Shown in pieces: positions 18,788-26,705 of a stretch of 64,000 bases of DNA (its first letter is position 1; every line of letters begins with the position of its first letter). Both the position numbers and the translations under genes were made by a program. The stretch covers positions 1,436,729-1,500,728 of the forward strand of contig NC_013887.1 of assembly GCF_000025525.1 (NCBI RefSeq), in the 5' to 3' direction. This DNA is from Methanocaldococcus sp. FS406-22. GTDB taxonomy: Archaea; AGJL01; Methanococci; Methanococcales; Methanocaldococcaceae. The notes under the pieces were generated by a model that did not search any database, had not been told where the DNA came from, and saw only the letters and a program-made list of their open reading frames with translations.

Positions 18788-19366
18788 TTACAACTTAACC
18801 TCCCCTTTAGTGCTTATAACCCCCTTCCTCTCATCAATTTTTGTAGCTAAGTCTAAAGCTACCCCAAAAGCTTTAAATAAAGCCTCTGCTTTGTGATGCT
18901 CGTTCTTTCCAATTACTTCATAATGGATATTTAGCATCCCATAGCTTGCCACTGATTCAAAGAAGTGATTTATGTTTTCAGTTGCTAAATCACCAATAAA
19001 TTCCCTCTTTGGTTTATAGTTGCCAACGCAGTAACTCCTTCCACTCAAATCAATAGCTACTGTAGCTCTTGCATCATCCATTGGAATTATTGCCCATCCA
19101 AACCTAAAAATATTCCTCTTTTCAATCTGATTTAGGGCTAAACCCAAGCAAATTCCAACATCTTCAACTGTGTGGTGGTCATCTATCTCTAAATCCCCTC
19201 TTGCTTTAACAATCAAATCAAAACATCCATGTTTAGCAAAAGAAGCTAATAGATGGTCAAAGAATGGGATTCCAGTATCTATTTTATATTTTCCAGTCCC
19301 ATCAATGTTTATTTTTAAATAAACATTTGTCTCTTTTGTCTCTCTCATTACTTCAAAAACTCTCAT
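18788..19366 (-). CDS. hisB: Imidazoleglycerol-phosphate dehydratase
   Basis: HisB removes water from imidazole glycerol phosphate in histidine synthesis. About 192 residues, starting [13 protein letters not shown] (the first ATG lies inside the GAGGGATG ribosome site). The two internal repeats carry the Mn-binding signatures [12 protein letters not shown] and [12 protein letters not shown], and [13 protein letters not shown] is present. It is a monofunctional enzyme without the phosphatase domain of enteric HisB. It follows fibrillarin on the same strand. Confidence 0.96.
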   Translation of the reverse strand: MRVFEVMRETKETNVYLKINIDGTGKYKIDTGIPFFDHLLASFAKHGCFDLIVKARGDLEIDDHHTVEDVGICLGLALNQIEKRNIFRFGWAIIPMDDARATVAIDLSGRSYCVGNYKPKREFIGDLATENINHFFESVASYGMLNIHYEVIGKNEHHKAEALFKAFGVALDLATKIDERKGVISTKGEVKL

Positions 19367-19421
19367 AAGCATCCCTCAAAAATTAATTATTTTCCTTATA
19401 AAAAGCAATTTAATTAGATTT

Positions 19422-20111
19422 TTATCCTTTCCAGATACCAACAAACATGATATGGTCTTTTTCAAACGGCTCAATATCTACTTCATCAACTATCTTAAAA
19501 CCTCCTGCCTCTAAAATCTCTTTCTGCTCTTTAAAAACCTCTTTTGGGTCTTTTGTAACATCAATACTCCTTGCCTTTATTGCTATCATTCCATAACCGC
19601 CTTTCTTTAAAAACCATTTAGCATTTTTAATTAAAATCTCTGCTTGATTTGGTTGGGCAACATCTTCATAGATAACATCTACTTTTTCAACAATGTTTGC
19701 ATACTCTTGGGGCTTATTTGCATCTCCCAAAATTGGGATTAAGTTCTCTCTTTCAGCACATGCATCTAAAAGCTCTCTCATAATTCTTGGTGCATACTCT
19801 ACAGCATATACAATGCCCTTATCTGCAATATCTGCTACGTGAGATGGGGTAGTTCCAGCTGAAGCCCCTAAGTATAAAATCTTTGAATCTCTCTTTATTG
19901 GCATAACTTTTAAACCTTTAATTATTGCTGCTGCCAATTTGCTTTTATTTGGATTCCAGATTCTATACTCATCCTCTCCAATTTTAATTATTCTCTCATC
20001 GTATACTTTCTTTCCCTTAACAATAGATTTTGTTGCTATTCTTTTTAATTCATCTCCTAAATCAACTTCATAGATGTTTTCAAAAATCTCTTTAATTTTA
20101 ATGTCTTCCAT
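19422..20111 (-). CDS. flpA: Fibrillarin, rRNA/tRNA 2'-O-methyltransferase
   Basis: The catalytic subunit of the archaeal C/D box sRNP. Starting at MEDIKIKEIFENIYEVD (after GGTGATAGAA) it has 229 residues. The N-terminal small domain is followed by a Rossmann methyltransferase with SAM motif ILYLGASAGTTPSHVADI and the downstream YEDVAQPNQAEI and MIAIKARSID motifs. It acts with Nop5 (encoded at 22-23 kb) and L7Ae on guide sRNAs. In many archaea flpA and nop5 are adjacent; here about 2 kb of other genes separates them. Confidence 0.97.
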   Translation of the reverse strand: MEDIKIKEIFENIYEVDLGDELKRIATKSIVKGKKVYDERIIKIGEDEYRIWNPNKSKLAAAIIKGLKVMPIKRDSKILYLGASAGTTPSHVADIADKGIVYAVEYAPRIMRELLDACAERENLIPILGDANKPQEYANIVEKVDVIYEDVAQPNQAEILIKNAKWFLKKGGYGMIAIKARSIDVTKDPKEVFKEQKEILEAGGFKIVDEVDIEPFEKDHIMFVGIWKG

Positions 20112-20177
20112 TTCTATCACCAAAAAATAGATAATGGTGCTGAATATATAAATAATGCTATCAGAACAAAATAGGCA

Positions 20178-20918
20178 TTATTTCTTAATTATTATCTTTA
20201 ACCATGGAATAACATCTTCATACTCCTTATAATAATCTGGAACAATCCCAGCATCATCAACCAAAAATAATATAACCCCACTATATTTTCCATCTACTCT
20301 GTATCTAATAACTTGTCCTATTGCTTTATCCCATTCGTCCCTTCTCTTTCTTTCCTTGGAGAAGTGTTTAATCTCTACTGCAATATTTTTGATGACAATG
20401 TCTGGAATATGGATATTTCCCCTACTTGCTCCAGCTTTCTGTGGAGTGACAATTTCACTTGATAAACTACTACGGAGATAAACAACCAACTGATTTTCTA
20501 AGTCAGCTTCATTTTCTATTCTATATGGCTTAAATCCATCCTTTAGAAGTTTATACACTCTTAATAACAACTCTTCATCTTCTTTCTCTGATTTTTTAAT
20601 CTCTTCGTTTAATGGGGTTTCAGTTTCTTCAATCTCATCCATATCAATGTTTTCAAAAATTATATCTAATAATTCTTGTTTGGTAGTTGATTTAGGAAGT
20701 TTTATCTCAAAGTAGGTTTCAACAATATCAAATAACTCATCTTTTGTTAATCTTGATAACAAATAGGTAAAATCATAATCAGATTCTTTTATTATTCTCT
20801 CTGCCAGCTCTTTTTTATTTCCAGATTTTTTAAGCCCCGCCTCTTCTAAAAACTGCTGAAGTTCCCATTTTTGAAAATATGTTTCTAAGATATCGACTAA
20901 GAGGTCTAACTTGTCCAT
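20178..20918 (-). CDS. SAP-like domain protein with PD-(D/E)xK nuclease-like C-terminus
   Basis: About 246 residues (start MDKLDLLVDI after GGTGGGG). Residues ~12-45 look like a SAP helix-extension-helix (FLEEAGLKKSGNKKELAERI), with a second similar unit at ~55-95 (KSTTKQELLDIIF). After an acidic linker, the C-terminal ~110 residues contain PDIVIKNIAVEIKHF, a spaced D...ExK pattern of the PD-(D/E)xK nuclease fold. A nucleic-acid repair or recombination enzyme is my inference. It lies just upstream of fibrillarin on the same strand. Confidence 0.7.
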   Translation of the reverse strand: MDKLDLLVDILETYFQKWELQQFLEEAGLKKSGNKKELAERIIKESDYDFTYLLSRLTKDELFDIVETYFEIKLPKSTTKQELLDIIFENIDMDEIEETETPLNEEIKKSEKEDEELLLRVYKLLKDGFKPYRIENEADLENQLVVYLRSSLSSEIVTPQKAGASRGNIHIPDIVIKNIAVEIKHFSKERKRRDEWDKAIGQVIRYRVDGKYSGVILFLVDDAGIVPDYYKEYEDVIPWLKIIIKK

Positions 20919-20976
20919 CAACCCCACCCAAAAATTTTATCTACTCAAACAAATTATAAGAATTTTTTGATTAATT

Positions 20977-21054
20977 ATGTTTATTAGATGGAAGAATGGA
21001 TTATATTATTTAAAATATGACGAAAAGCTTGCAAATCTACTAAAGCCCACATAA
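20977..21054 (+). CDS. Very small ORF, possible remnant (25 aa)
   Basis: An ATG-to-TAA frame encoding MFIRWKNGLYYLKYDEKLAN plus five residues. The composition is protein-like rather than random AT translation, but no ribosome site precedes it. It may be a real microprotein, a gene remnant, or chance. It lies between the SAP-like gene and the bPH-like pair. Confidence 0.25.
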   Translation: MFIRWKNGLYYLKYDEKLANLLKPT

Positions 21055-21074
21055 ATCAAATATAGGGGGATATT

Positions 21075-21599
21075 GTGAATTCCAACCTACCTTTTGCAAT
21101 TGCTTTACTAATTAATAGCTTTATCTTCTATAAAATAGCAAAAATGCAACCAAAGATTAAAACCAGAGTTTTAAAGAAGATTAAAATGCATTATATTAAT
21201 TTGTTATATGGGAAGAAAGGAGAATTTGATAAGAAGGCAATGCCCATATTCCTTGGATTGATGGTTATTGGTTTAGTGGCATTTGATATTTTATTGTATG
21301 TAGTTTATGGTAGTTCAACTTCAATATCTTCAATAATTGCAGAGATTTTTATTGTTCTGTCGATAATTGTTATCTGGAGTTCAATTAATAGGGAGATAGA
21401 TGTTTTTATTTGTGATAATGGTATTTATTATCAAAATAAATTTATTGGTTGGGATAACATCAAAGAAGCAAAACATGAAAATGGATTTATTAAGCTTATT
21501 GGAAAAGGAAAAATCTTTTCACGAAGAATTTATTTAAAATATGAAGATGAGATTGAAAACATCATTAAATCTCAAATAGAAAAATTTAGAGGAGAGTAA
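21075..21599 (+). CDS. Membrane protein with PH-like C-terminal domain (paralogue A)
   Basis: A 174-residue protein with a GTG start preceded by GGGGGA. Hydrophobic segments lie near residues 5-20, 55-80 and 85-105, followed by a soluble domain (ICDNGIYYQNKFIGWDNIKE ... GFIKLIG) that resembles bacterial PH/YcxB-like domains. The next gene has the same layout and related motifs, so this is a tandem pair. Function unknown. Confidence 0.65.
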   Translation: MNSNLPFAIALLINSFIFYKIAKMQPKIKTRVLKKIKMHYINLLYGKKGEFDKKAMPIFLGLMVIGLVAFDILLYVVYGSSTSISSIIAEIFIVLSIIVIWSSINREIDVFICDNGIYYQNKFIGWDNIKEAKHENGFIKLIGKGKIFSRRIYLKYEDEIENIIKSQIEKFRGE

Positions 21600-21603
21600 A
21601 ATT

Positions 21604-22056
21604 ATGGATTTCTGGATGTGTATTTTAATATTAACCTTAATCTATCTTATTGGACTAATTATCTTTGGATTTTGGGATTTTATAAAATTTTTATCCACTA
21701 ATAAAGGGAAATTATTAAAAACCTTAAAAATGAACTTATGGAAATTTAAATTTGGAAAAAGCTTTTTATTTATTCAAAATTTTATCATGGAGATTATAGC
21801 ATTTGAAGAAGTTGCACTTTTTAATATTTTTAACTCTTTAATTAATGCTAAAATTAATATTTATGAGAATGGGATTGAATATGGATTTTCATTTTATAAA
21901 TGGGATGAGTTTAAAGGTTATAAAATAGAAAATGGCTATATAAGATTAATTAGCAAATTTCCATTAATAGTTAGATTAATATTTATAAGAGATGTTTATT
22001 TGAAGTATGACAAAGAACTTGAGAACATAATAAAAAAGTATCTAACACAAAAATAG
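21604..22056 (+). CDS. Membrane protein with PH-like C-terminal domain (paralogue B)
   Basis: A 150-residue paralogue of the preceding gene, starting 5 bases after its stop. One N-terminal membrane helix (CILILTLIYLIGLIIFGFW) and a second hydrophobic region precede the domain IYENGIEYGFSFYKWDEFKG ... GYIRLI, which matches the previous protein's NGIYY/FIGWDNIKE/GFIKLI block. Function unknown. It heads into a 34-residue ORF. Confidence 0.6.
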   Translation: MDFWMCILILTLIYLIGLIIFGFWDFIKFLSTNKGKLLKTLKMNLWKFKFGKSFLFIQNFIMEIIAFEEVALFNIFNSLINAKINIYENGIEYGFSFYKWDEFKGYKIENGYIRLISKFPLIVRLIFIRDVYLKYDKELENIIKKYLTQK

Positions 22057-22063
22057 GGGAATT

Positions 22064-22168
22064 ATGGATAAAATCTGGATTATATCAACTACCATAGTGG
22101 TTGTAGATGCATTGTTGTATGTTTTGTATGTTCATTATCGTGAAAAAAATAAAAAGGGTAAAAAGTGA
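22064..22168 (+). CDS. 34-residue single-pass membrane microprotein
   Basis: ATG at 22064 follows AGGGGAATT. The product has one hydrophobic helix (IWIISTTIVVVDALLYVLYV) and a lysine-rich tail. The start lies 7 bases after the preceding stop. The stop TGA ends at 22168, exactly abutting the convergent nop5 stop. Spacing and ribosome site support a real gene; the short length limits confidence. Confidence 0.5.
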   Translation: MDKIWIISTTIVVVDALLYVLYVHYREKNKKGKK

Positions 22169-23413
22169 CTATTTTCTACTCTTTGTTTTTCCTATAACTT
22201 TTCTTTCCATTTTGCCTTTTTTGTCTTTTTTCTTATCTTTCTTTTTCTTAGGTTTTTCTTTTTTTCCTTTCTTTTCTTTTTTCTTTGCTTTAGGTTTCTC
22301 TTTCTTCTTTTTCTTTTTAGGTTTTGGATACTTCCTTTTAATCTCTTCAACTCTCTTATTTAACTTTTCTAAAAGTTCATCTGCTATGTAATCTCCCATA
22401 TAATCAGCTCTTGCAGCTATAGCCAATTTGCATGCTAATGCCCTTGCTATCTTCCCTCTTTGCCAGTGTGGAGAACCTTGAATCAAAGGATGATTATAGA
22501 TTATACCATGTTTTGGCGGTTCAGCTCCTTTTCTTAAATGGGCGAATAGAGCTTTCTCAGCCCCTAAAACTTGTATTGTTGAAGCTGGCATCTTAGATAA
22601 TTTTTCCAACCCTCCAGCTAAACCTATTAATCTCGCTCCTAAGGAAACACCAGCGAGCTTTGTAATATTTGGGGCTTCTTCATTCATTAATTTTTCTAAA
22701 TAGTCATATAGCTCTTTCCTCTTTTCATATAGGTGATTTATTTCCTCAGCAAATTTAACAATAGCGTTCAAATCATAATCCTCCAACTCTCCTCCCATAG
22801 AATTTTTTGCCTCCTCAGAGATTTTCCCAGCCAATTTTGATGGAAGTATCTTTTTTAACTGACTCTTGGTAAAGTTTTCTCTCTTTTTTAAATTTGTTAC
22901 TAAGTTGGCATAAACTTCATGTTTATTAACTAAGTGGTCTAACTCTGGGAAATAGAGGGAATACCACTCTCTCAATCTTTCAGAAAGCAAATTTAATACT
23001 TTATCTAAATCAGATATCGCCTCTGCAACTTGGATAATGATTTTGTCCTTTTGTTGAGCATAACTCTTTATAACTTTTTTTGTTAATTCAGTTCCCCAAT
23101 AGTGCATCTTCTTTCTAAATTCATCATAGTTGTTGAAGTATCCCAATTCCCTTCCAACTTCAAATAGGTTGTTTCTTAAAAACTCCCCTATATTGAATGG
23201 CTCAAGGTTAAGGGTTTCTAATTTAACTTCATCTCCCCATTCTTCTTTTAGCTCTTCTGCTATTTTATTTGGCTGAGTTTTTAATTTAAACATTATATCT
23301 GGGATTTCATCCTCGTTAAATAGTTTTTTATATTCTATATCCTCTAAGCCATTAACTTCTTTATTATCTTTAACTCCAAAAGCTCCATAAGGTGTAAATG
23401 CAGTGTAAATCAA
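22169..23413 (-). CDS. nop5: Nop5 (Nop56/58) C/D box sRNP core protein
   Basis: The scaffold that joins fibrillarin to L7Ae-bound C/D sRNA. TTG at 23413 follows GGAGGGATTAT and gives MIYTAFTPYGAFGVKDN, the family N-terminus; the upstream in-frame ATG would add 17 unlikely residues. 414 residues: N-terminal fibrillarin-binding domain, coiled coil (~125-245), and the Nop domain with AGVSLGARLIGLAGGLEKL, GAEKALFAHLRKG and GSPHWQRGKIARALACKLA. The last ~60 residues are a KKE-type lysine-rich tail. Its stop abuts the 34-residue ORF. Confidence 0.97.
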   Translation of the reverse strand: MIYTAFTPYGAFGVKDNKEVNGLEDIEYKKLFNEDEIPDIMFKLKTQPNKIAEELKEEWGDEVKLETLNLEPFNIGEFLRNNLFEVGRELGYFNNYDEFRKKMHYWGTELTKKVIKSYAQQKDKIIIQVAEAISDLDKVLNLLSERLREWYSLYFPELDHLVNKHEVYANLVTNLKKRENFTKSQLKKILPSKLAGKISEEAKNSMGGELEDYDLNAIVKFAEEINHLYEKRKELYDYLEKLMNEEAPNITKLAGVSLGARLIGLAGGLEKLSKMPASTIQVLGAEKALFAHLRKGAEPPKHGIIYNHPLIQGSPHWQRGKIARALACKLAIAARADYMGDYIADELLEKLNKRVEEIKRKYPKPKKKKKKEKPKAKKKEKKGKKEKPKKKKDKKKDKKGKMERKVIGKTKSRK

Positions 23414-23511
23414 AATAATCCCTCCATAACTTTTTAATATATAACACAACATTAAAAATTTCATAAATAAATACTTTCCTTATAGAAAAGTTCTGTTTGG
23501 ATGGGATATTT

Positions 23512-24129
23512 ATGAATGTTGAAGAGATGGAAAGAAAATTAAAGCCCAAAGGGGAAGTTTCAATAATTGGATGCGGAAGATTGGGGGTTAGGGTAGCTTT
23601 TGATTTATTAGAAGTGCATAGAGGTGGGGTAGAGAAAGTTTATGTTTTTGATAATGCTAAGATAGAAGAAAATGATATAGTTCATAGAAGATTAGGAGGA
23701 AAGGTTGGGGAATACAAAGTAGATTTTATAAAGAGATTTTTTGGAAATAGAGTTGAGGCGTTTAGAGAAAATGTAACTAAAGACAATCTTCATTTAATTA
23801 GAGGGGATGTGGCAATTATATGCATAGCTGGCGGAGATACAATCCCAACAACAAAGGCAATCATAAACTACTGCAAAGAAAGAGGTATTAAAACAATCGG
23901 AACTAATGGGGTTTTTGGTATAGAAGAAAAGATAAAGGTTTGTGATGCCAAATATGCAAAAGGTCCAGCTAAATTTTTAAATTTGGATGAAGAAGGGCAT
24001 ATAGTTGTAGGAACTGAGAAATTTATTAGAGATTTTGAGCCAATAACACCATATACATTAGATGAGATTGCTAGGAGGATGGTTATTGAATGTTTAAGAA
24101 TATTGTGGAACAAATACTATAAAAGTTAA
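23512..24129 (+). CDS. ThiF/HesA-like NAD-fold protein
   Basis: About 205 residues starting MNVEEMERKLKPKGEVSIIG after GATGGGATATTT; an upstream in-frame TTG (23497) is less likely. SIIGCGRLGVRVAFDLLE is a nucleotide-binding GxGxxG, followed by VYVFDNAKIEENDIVHRRLGG, the ThiF/MoeB-like segment after the first strand. It lacks the CxxC zinc site and catalytic Cys of E1 enzymes. Short ThiF homologues in methanogens include HcgE, an adenylyltransferase of [Fe]-hydrogenase cofactor synthesis; I raise this only as a candidate. It is divergent from nop5. Confidence 0.72.
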   Translation: MNVEEMERKLKPKGEVSIIGCGRLGVRVAFDLLEVHRGGVEKVYVFDNAKIEENDIVHRRLGGKVGEYKVDFIKRFFGNRVEAFRENVTKDNLHLIRGDVAIICIAGGDTIPTTKAIINYCKERGIKTIGTNGVFGIEEKIKVCDAKYAKGPAKFLNLDEEGHIVVGTEKFIRDFEPITPYTLDEIARRMVIECLRILWNKYYKS

Positions 24130-24135
24130 AACCAT

Positions 24136-24150
24136 AAAATTTATATACTA
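24136..24150 (+). promoter_or_regulatory. TATA promoter of tRNA-Cys
   Basis: AAAATTTATATACTA lies about 30-40 bases upstream of the tRNA 5' end, matching the spacing and sequence of the stable-RNA promoter at 547-564. No such element lies between the ThiF-like stop and the tRNA except this one. Confidence 0.75.
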
Positions 24151-24176
24151 CTTCTTTATAGTTTATGTATGCAAGA

Positions 24177-24251
24177 GCCGGGGTAGTCTAGGGGCTAGGC
24201 AGCGGACTGCAGATCCGCCTTACGTGGGTTCAAATCCCACCCCCGGCTCCA
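24177..24251 (+). tRNA. tRNA-Cys (GCA)
   Basis: GCCGGGG pairs with CCCCGGC, followed by discriminator T and encoded CCA (24249-24251). The anticodon stem GCGGA/TCCGC encloses CTGCAGA, anticodon GCA (Cys). In these methanogens tRNA-Cys is charged with phosphoserine by SepRS and converted by SepCysS (established for the group). It stands alone, between the ThiF-like gene and rps19e. Confidence 0.96.
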
Positions 24252-24483
24252 TATTTTTATGTTTGTAAGTTTTATTATTATGCTCTTTTTTGAGAGTTAG
24301 ATTTCATCCTAAAGTAAGATATATATATTACTTAATCAAATTAATACTAAGCTTGTTTTATAGAATTTAGCCTTTTAATACGATGGTTATTTCCATAAAA
24401 ACTTAGTGTATATAAACACAAAAATAAATAAAAAATTAAAATTAGACTAATTAAAATAAAAAATAATTGAGAGAGGTGCAAAG

Positions 24484-24930
24484 ATGGTAACTGTATATGA
24501 TGTTCCAGCTGATAAGTTAATTCAGAAGACAGCTGAAAAATTAAAAGAGATGAATATAGGAGTTCCTCCATGGGTAGATTTTGTTAAGACAGGAGTTAGC
24601 AGAGAGAGAAGACCAGACCAAGATGACTGGTGGTATATAAGATGTGCATCAATTTTAAGAAAAATCTACATTTACGGTCCAGTAGGTGTTTCAAGATTGA
24701 GAACTGCATATGGAGGAAGAAAGAACAGAGGTCACGCTCCAGAACACTTCTACAAAGGTAGTGGAAACATCATTAGAAAAGCTTTACAAGAATTAGAAAA
24801 ATTAGGTTTAGTTGAAAAGACACCTGAGGGGAGAGTTGTTACTCCAAAAGGAAGAAGTTTCTTAGATAACATAGCTAAAGAAGTTAGGGATGAAATAATT
24901 AATGAAATCCCTGCTCTTGCTAAATACTAA
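24484..24930 (+). CDS. rps19e: Ribosomal protein S19e
   Basis: A 148-residue small-subunit protein with family motifs [46 protein letters not shown] and a winged-helix-like C-terminus ([20 protein letters not shown]). GAGAGGTGCAAAG precedes the ATG. A TATA element (GTATATAAAC near 24409) implies a leader of about 45 AT-rich bases. It begins a cluster S19e, PDCD5-like, PP-loop, L39e with very short gaps. Confidence 0.97.
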   Translation: MVTVYDVPADKLIQKTAEKLKEMNIGVPPWVDFVKTGVSRERRPDQDDWWYIRCASILRKIYIYGPVGVSRLRTAYGGRKNRGHAPEHFYKGSGNIIRKALQELEKLGLVEKTPEGRVVTPKGRSFLDNIAKEVRDEIINEIPALAKY

Positions 24931-24941
24931 GGGGATGCTAA

Positions 24942-25271
24942 ATGGATGTTGAAGAAATTAAAAGAAGAAAGCTTCTTGAATTACAAAAAAAGCTTGCTGA
25001 ACAGCAACAGCAAGAAGAGGCATTATTAGAAGCTGAAATGCAAAAAAGAGCATTATTAAGAAAAATATTAACTCCCGAAGCAAGGGAGAGATTAGAAAGA
25101 ATAAGATTAGCAAGACCCGAATTTGCCGAAGCTATTGAAGTTCAATTAATTCAGTTAGCTCAGCTTGGAAGATTGCCAATTCCATTAAAAGATGAGGACT
25201 TTAAAGCTTTACTTGAAAGATTAAGTGCATTAACAAAGAAAAAGAGAGATATTAAAATCATTAGAAAGTGA
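24942..25271 (+). CDS. PDCD5-family DNA-binding protein
   Basis: A 109-residue protein with a glutamine-rich coiled N-terminus (ELQKKLAEQQQQEEALLEAE), a central three-helix bundle (LTPEARERLERIRLARPEFA, IEVQLIQLAQLGRLP) and a basic C-terminus. This is the archaeal PDCD5/TFAR19 family, which binds DNA; its cellular role in archaea is not well defined. It starts 11 bases after rps19e. Confidence 0.93.
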   Translation: MDVEEIKRRKLLELQKKLAEQQQQEEALLEAEMQKRALLRKILTPEARERLERIRLARPEFAEAIEVQLIQLAQLGRLPIPLKDEDFKALLERLSALTKKKRDIKIIRK

Positions 25272-25276
25272 ATTCT

Positions 25277-25870
25277 ATGGATGTTTATGTCCTATTCAGT
25301 GGAGGGAAAGATAGCTCCCTCTCAGCAGCGATATTAAAAAAGCTTGGCTATAGCCCTCATTTAATAACCATAAATTTTGGAGTCATTCCCTCTTATGAGT
25401 TAGCTCAAGAGACAGCTAAGATTCTAGGATTTAAGCATAAAGTTATAACCCTCGACAGAAAAATTGTTGAAAAAGCTGCTGATATGGTTATTGAGCATAA
25501 ATATCCCTCTCCAGCCATACAGTATGTGCATAAAACCGTCTTAGAGATTTTGGCCGATGAATACAGTATTTTAGCAGATGGGACGAGGAGAGATGATAAA
25601 GTCCCAAAGCTCAGCTATTCAGAGATTCAAAGCTTAGAGATGAGGAAAAACATCCAATATATAACTCCTTTGATGGGTTTTGGATATAAAACTTTAAGGC
25701 ATTTGGCAAGTGAGTTTTTTATAATAGAAGAGATAAAGAGTGGTGTTAGGCTTAGCTCTGACTACGAGGCAGAGATTAGACACATATTGAAGGAGAGAGG
25801 GAAAAATCCAGAGAAATACTTCCCTGAACATAAACAAACGAGGGTAGTTGGACTAAAAAAGGAAATTTAG
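25277..25870 (+). CDS. PP-loop (ATP pyrophosphatase) protein of ribosomal cluster
   Basis: About 197 residues starting [20 protein letters not shown] with a perfect SGGKDS PP-loop. The start ATG at 25277 follows AGTGAATTCT; the upstream in-frame start lies inside the previous gene. Further motifs [19 protein letters not shown] and [11 protein letters not shown] match the archaeal asparagine-synthase-like PP-loop group. PP-loop enzymes adenylate a substrate, often tRNA; the position between ribosomal genes makes an RNA target plausible, but this is inference. Confidence 0.82.
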   Translation: MDVYVLFSGGKDSSLSAAILKKLGYSPHLITINFGVIPSYELAQETAKILGFKHKVITLDRKIVEKAADMVIEHKYPSPAIQYVHKTVLEILADEYSILADGTRRDDKVPKLSYSEIQSLEMRKNIQYITPLMGFGYKTLRHLASEFFIIEEIKSGVRLSSDYEAEIRHILKERGKNPEKYFPEHKQTRVVGLKKEI

Positions 25871-25878
25871 GTGAGATG

Positions 25879-26034
25879 ATGGGAAGCAACAAGCCATTAG
25901 GAAAGAAGTTGAGATTGGCTAAAGCATTAAAGCAGAACAGAAGAGTCCCATTGTTTGTTATTGTTAAAACAAGAGGGAGAGTTAGATTCCATCCAAAAAT
26001 GAGATACTGGAGAAGGAAGAAATTGAAAGCTTAA
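25879..26034 (+). CDS. rpl39e: Ribosomal protein L39e
   Basis: A 51-residue, strongly basic protein ([20 protein letters not shown] at the start, ending RRKKLKA) identical in design to archaeal L39e, which lines the exit tunnel. TAGGTGAG precedes two in-frame ATGs (25876 and 25879); I use the second, which gives the family N-terminus. The final 23 bases of this gene are part of a 25-bp direct repeat copied at 26163-26187. Confidence 0.95.
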   Translation: MGSNKPLGKKLRLAKALKQNRRVPLFVIVKTRGRVRFHPKMRYWRRKKLKA

Positions 26035-26187
26035 ATTTAAATAAGAGGCATTAATTAGGGCTGAAAGCCCTAACTTAATGTATCGGTTTTGATGAAACCG
26101 AAGCGTTAGCTTCGGGCAATGAAAACCGTTTAGGTTTTCATCTAACTTTTACTAAAAGTTTCGAAGGAAGAAATTGAAAGCTTAAAT
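26012..26187 (+). repeat. 25-bp exact direct repeat flanking hairpin array
   Basis: The 25 bases at 26012-26036 (end of rpl39e plus two bases past the stop, starting GAAGGAAGAAATTG) recur exactly at 26163-26187. The two copies bracket the hairpin array. A long target-site duplication or slip duplication during insertion would explain this. Confidence 0.85.
26037..26162 (+). repeat. Five-hairpin array element (copy A)
   Basis: Between two copies of a 25-bp direct repeat lie five consecutive small hairpins: TTAGGGCT/AGCCCTAA (26055-26073), TCGGTTT/AAACCGA (26083-26101), GAAGC/GCTTC (26100-26113), TGAAAACC/GGTTTTCA (26120-26140) and AACTTTT/AAAAGTT (26144-26160), most with 3-5-base loops. A homologous array lies at 48481-48580. 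No open frame covers it. It may be a mobile non-autonomous element or a processed RNA. Confidence 0.75.
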
Positions 26188-26189
26188 AA

Positions 26190-26597
26190 CTATTTTTCTT
26201 TTATATAAAACACTTCCCCTTTATAATTTTTCAATTTTAGCTCTTTTATTGGCATCTCATTTAAAAGAGGTCTTATAATTAAATTAGCATTAATCTCTTT
26301 TGATAAATCTAAAATAAATAGCTGTAAATCCCTTGGAGGTCTGATGGAATATATTAAATCAATATTTTTATATAACTTTGTATTTGGATTAAATAAATCA
26401 TCCTTATAGGCATTTAATCCAAACAATTTAGCTTTTTCAACTGCTTTTTCATTAATATCAACTACAATCAAATCAAAGTATTTGCTTAACTCCTTGGCTA
26501 TATCAAATTTAAATCCAATTCCAACCTCAGCTATTTTCTTGCAGTTATTTTCTTCTGCAAAGTTTTTTATGAATTCAACTATTATCTCAACATTCAT
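26190..26597 (-). CDS. UPF0146 family protein (Rossmann-like)
   Basis: About 135 residues starting MNVEIIVEFIKNFAEENNCK (ATG at 26597 after GATGTGAAAAA); the longer frame adds ten residues without support. IAEVGIGFKFDIAKELSKYF and LIVVDINEKAVEKAK resemble a trimmed SAM-binding fold, and DLIYSIRPPRDLQLF is a UPF0146 signature. No catalytic motif IV is visible. Function unknown. It is convergent with the rpl39e unit, separated by the hairpin array. Confidence 0.8.
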   Translation of the reverse strand: MNVEIIVEFIKNFAEENNCKKIAEVGIGFKFDIAKELSKYFDLIVVDINEKAVEKAKLFGLNAYKDDLFNPNTKLYKNIDLIYSIRPPRDLQLFILDLSKEINANLIIRPLLNEMPIKELKLKNYKGEVFYIKEK

Positions 26598-26705
26598 TTT
26601 TTCACATCTTTGAAATTTTAGAAACATTTAAATACAAATAGAATAATAACAAATTCTGTCCCAATTTGGGCTTTTACTTTACATTACTAAATTGGGAGGG
26701 GAATT

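Noticed and set aside
24252-24483. Minus-strand 74-codon frame upstream of rps19e
   Set aside because: It overlaps the rps19e start region in antisense and has low-complexity composition.
26037-26162. CRISPR array
   Set aside because: The hairpin units differ in sequence and have no regular repeat-spacer periodicity; no cas genes are nearby.
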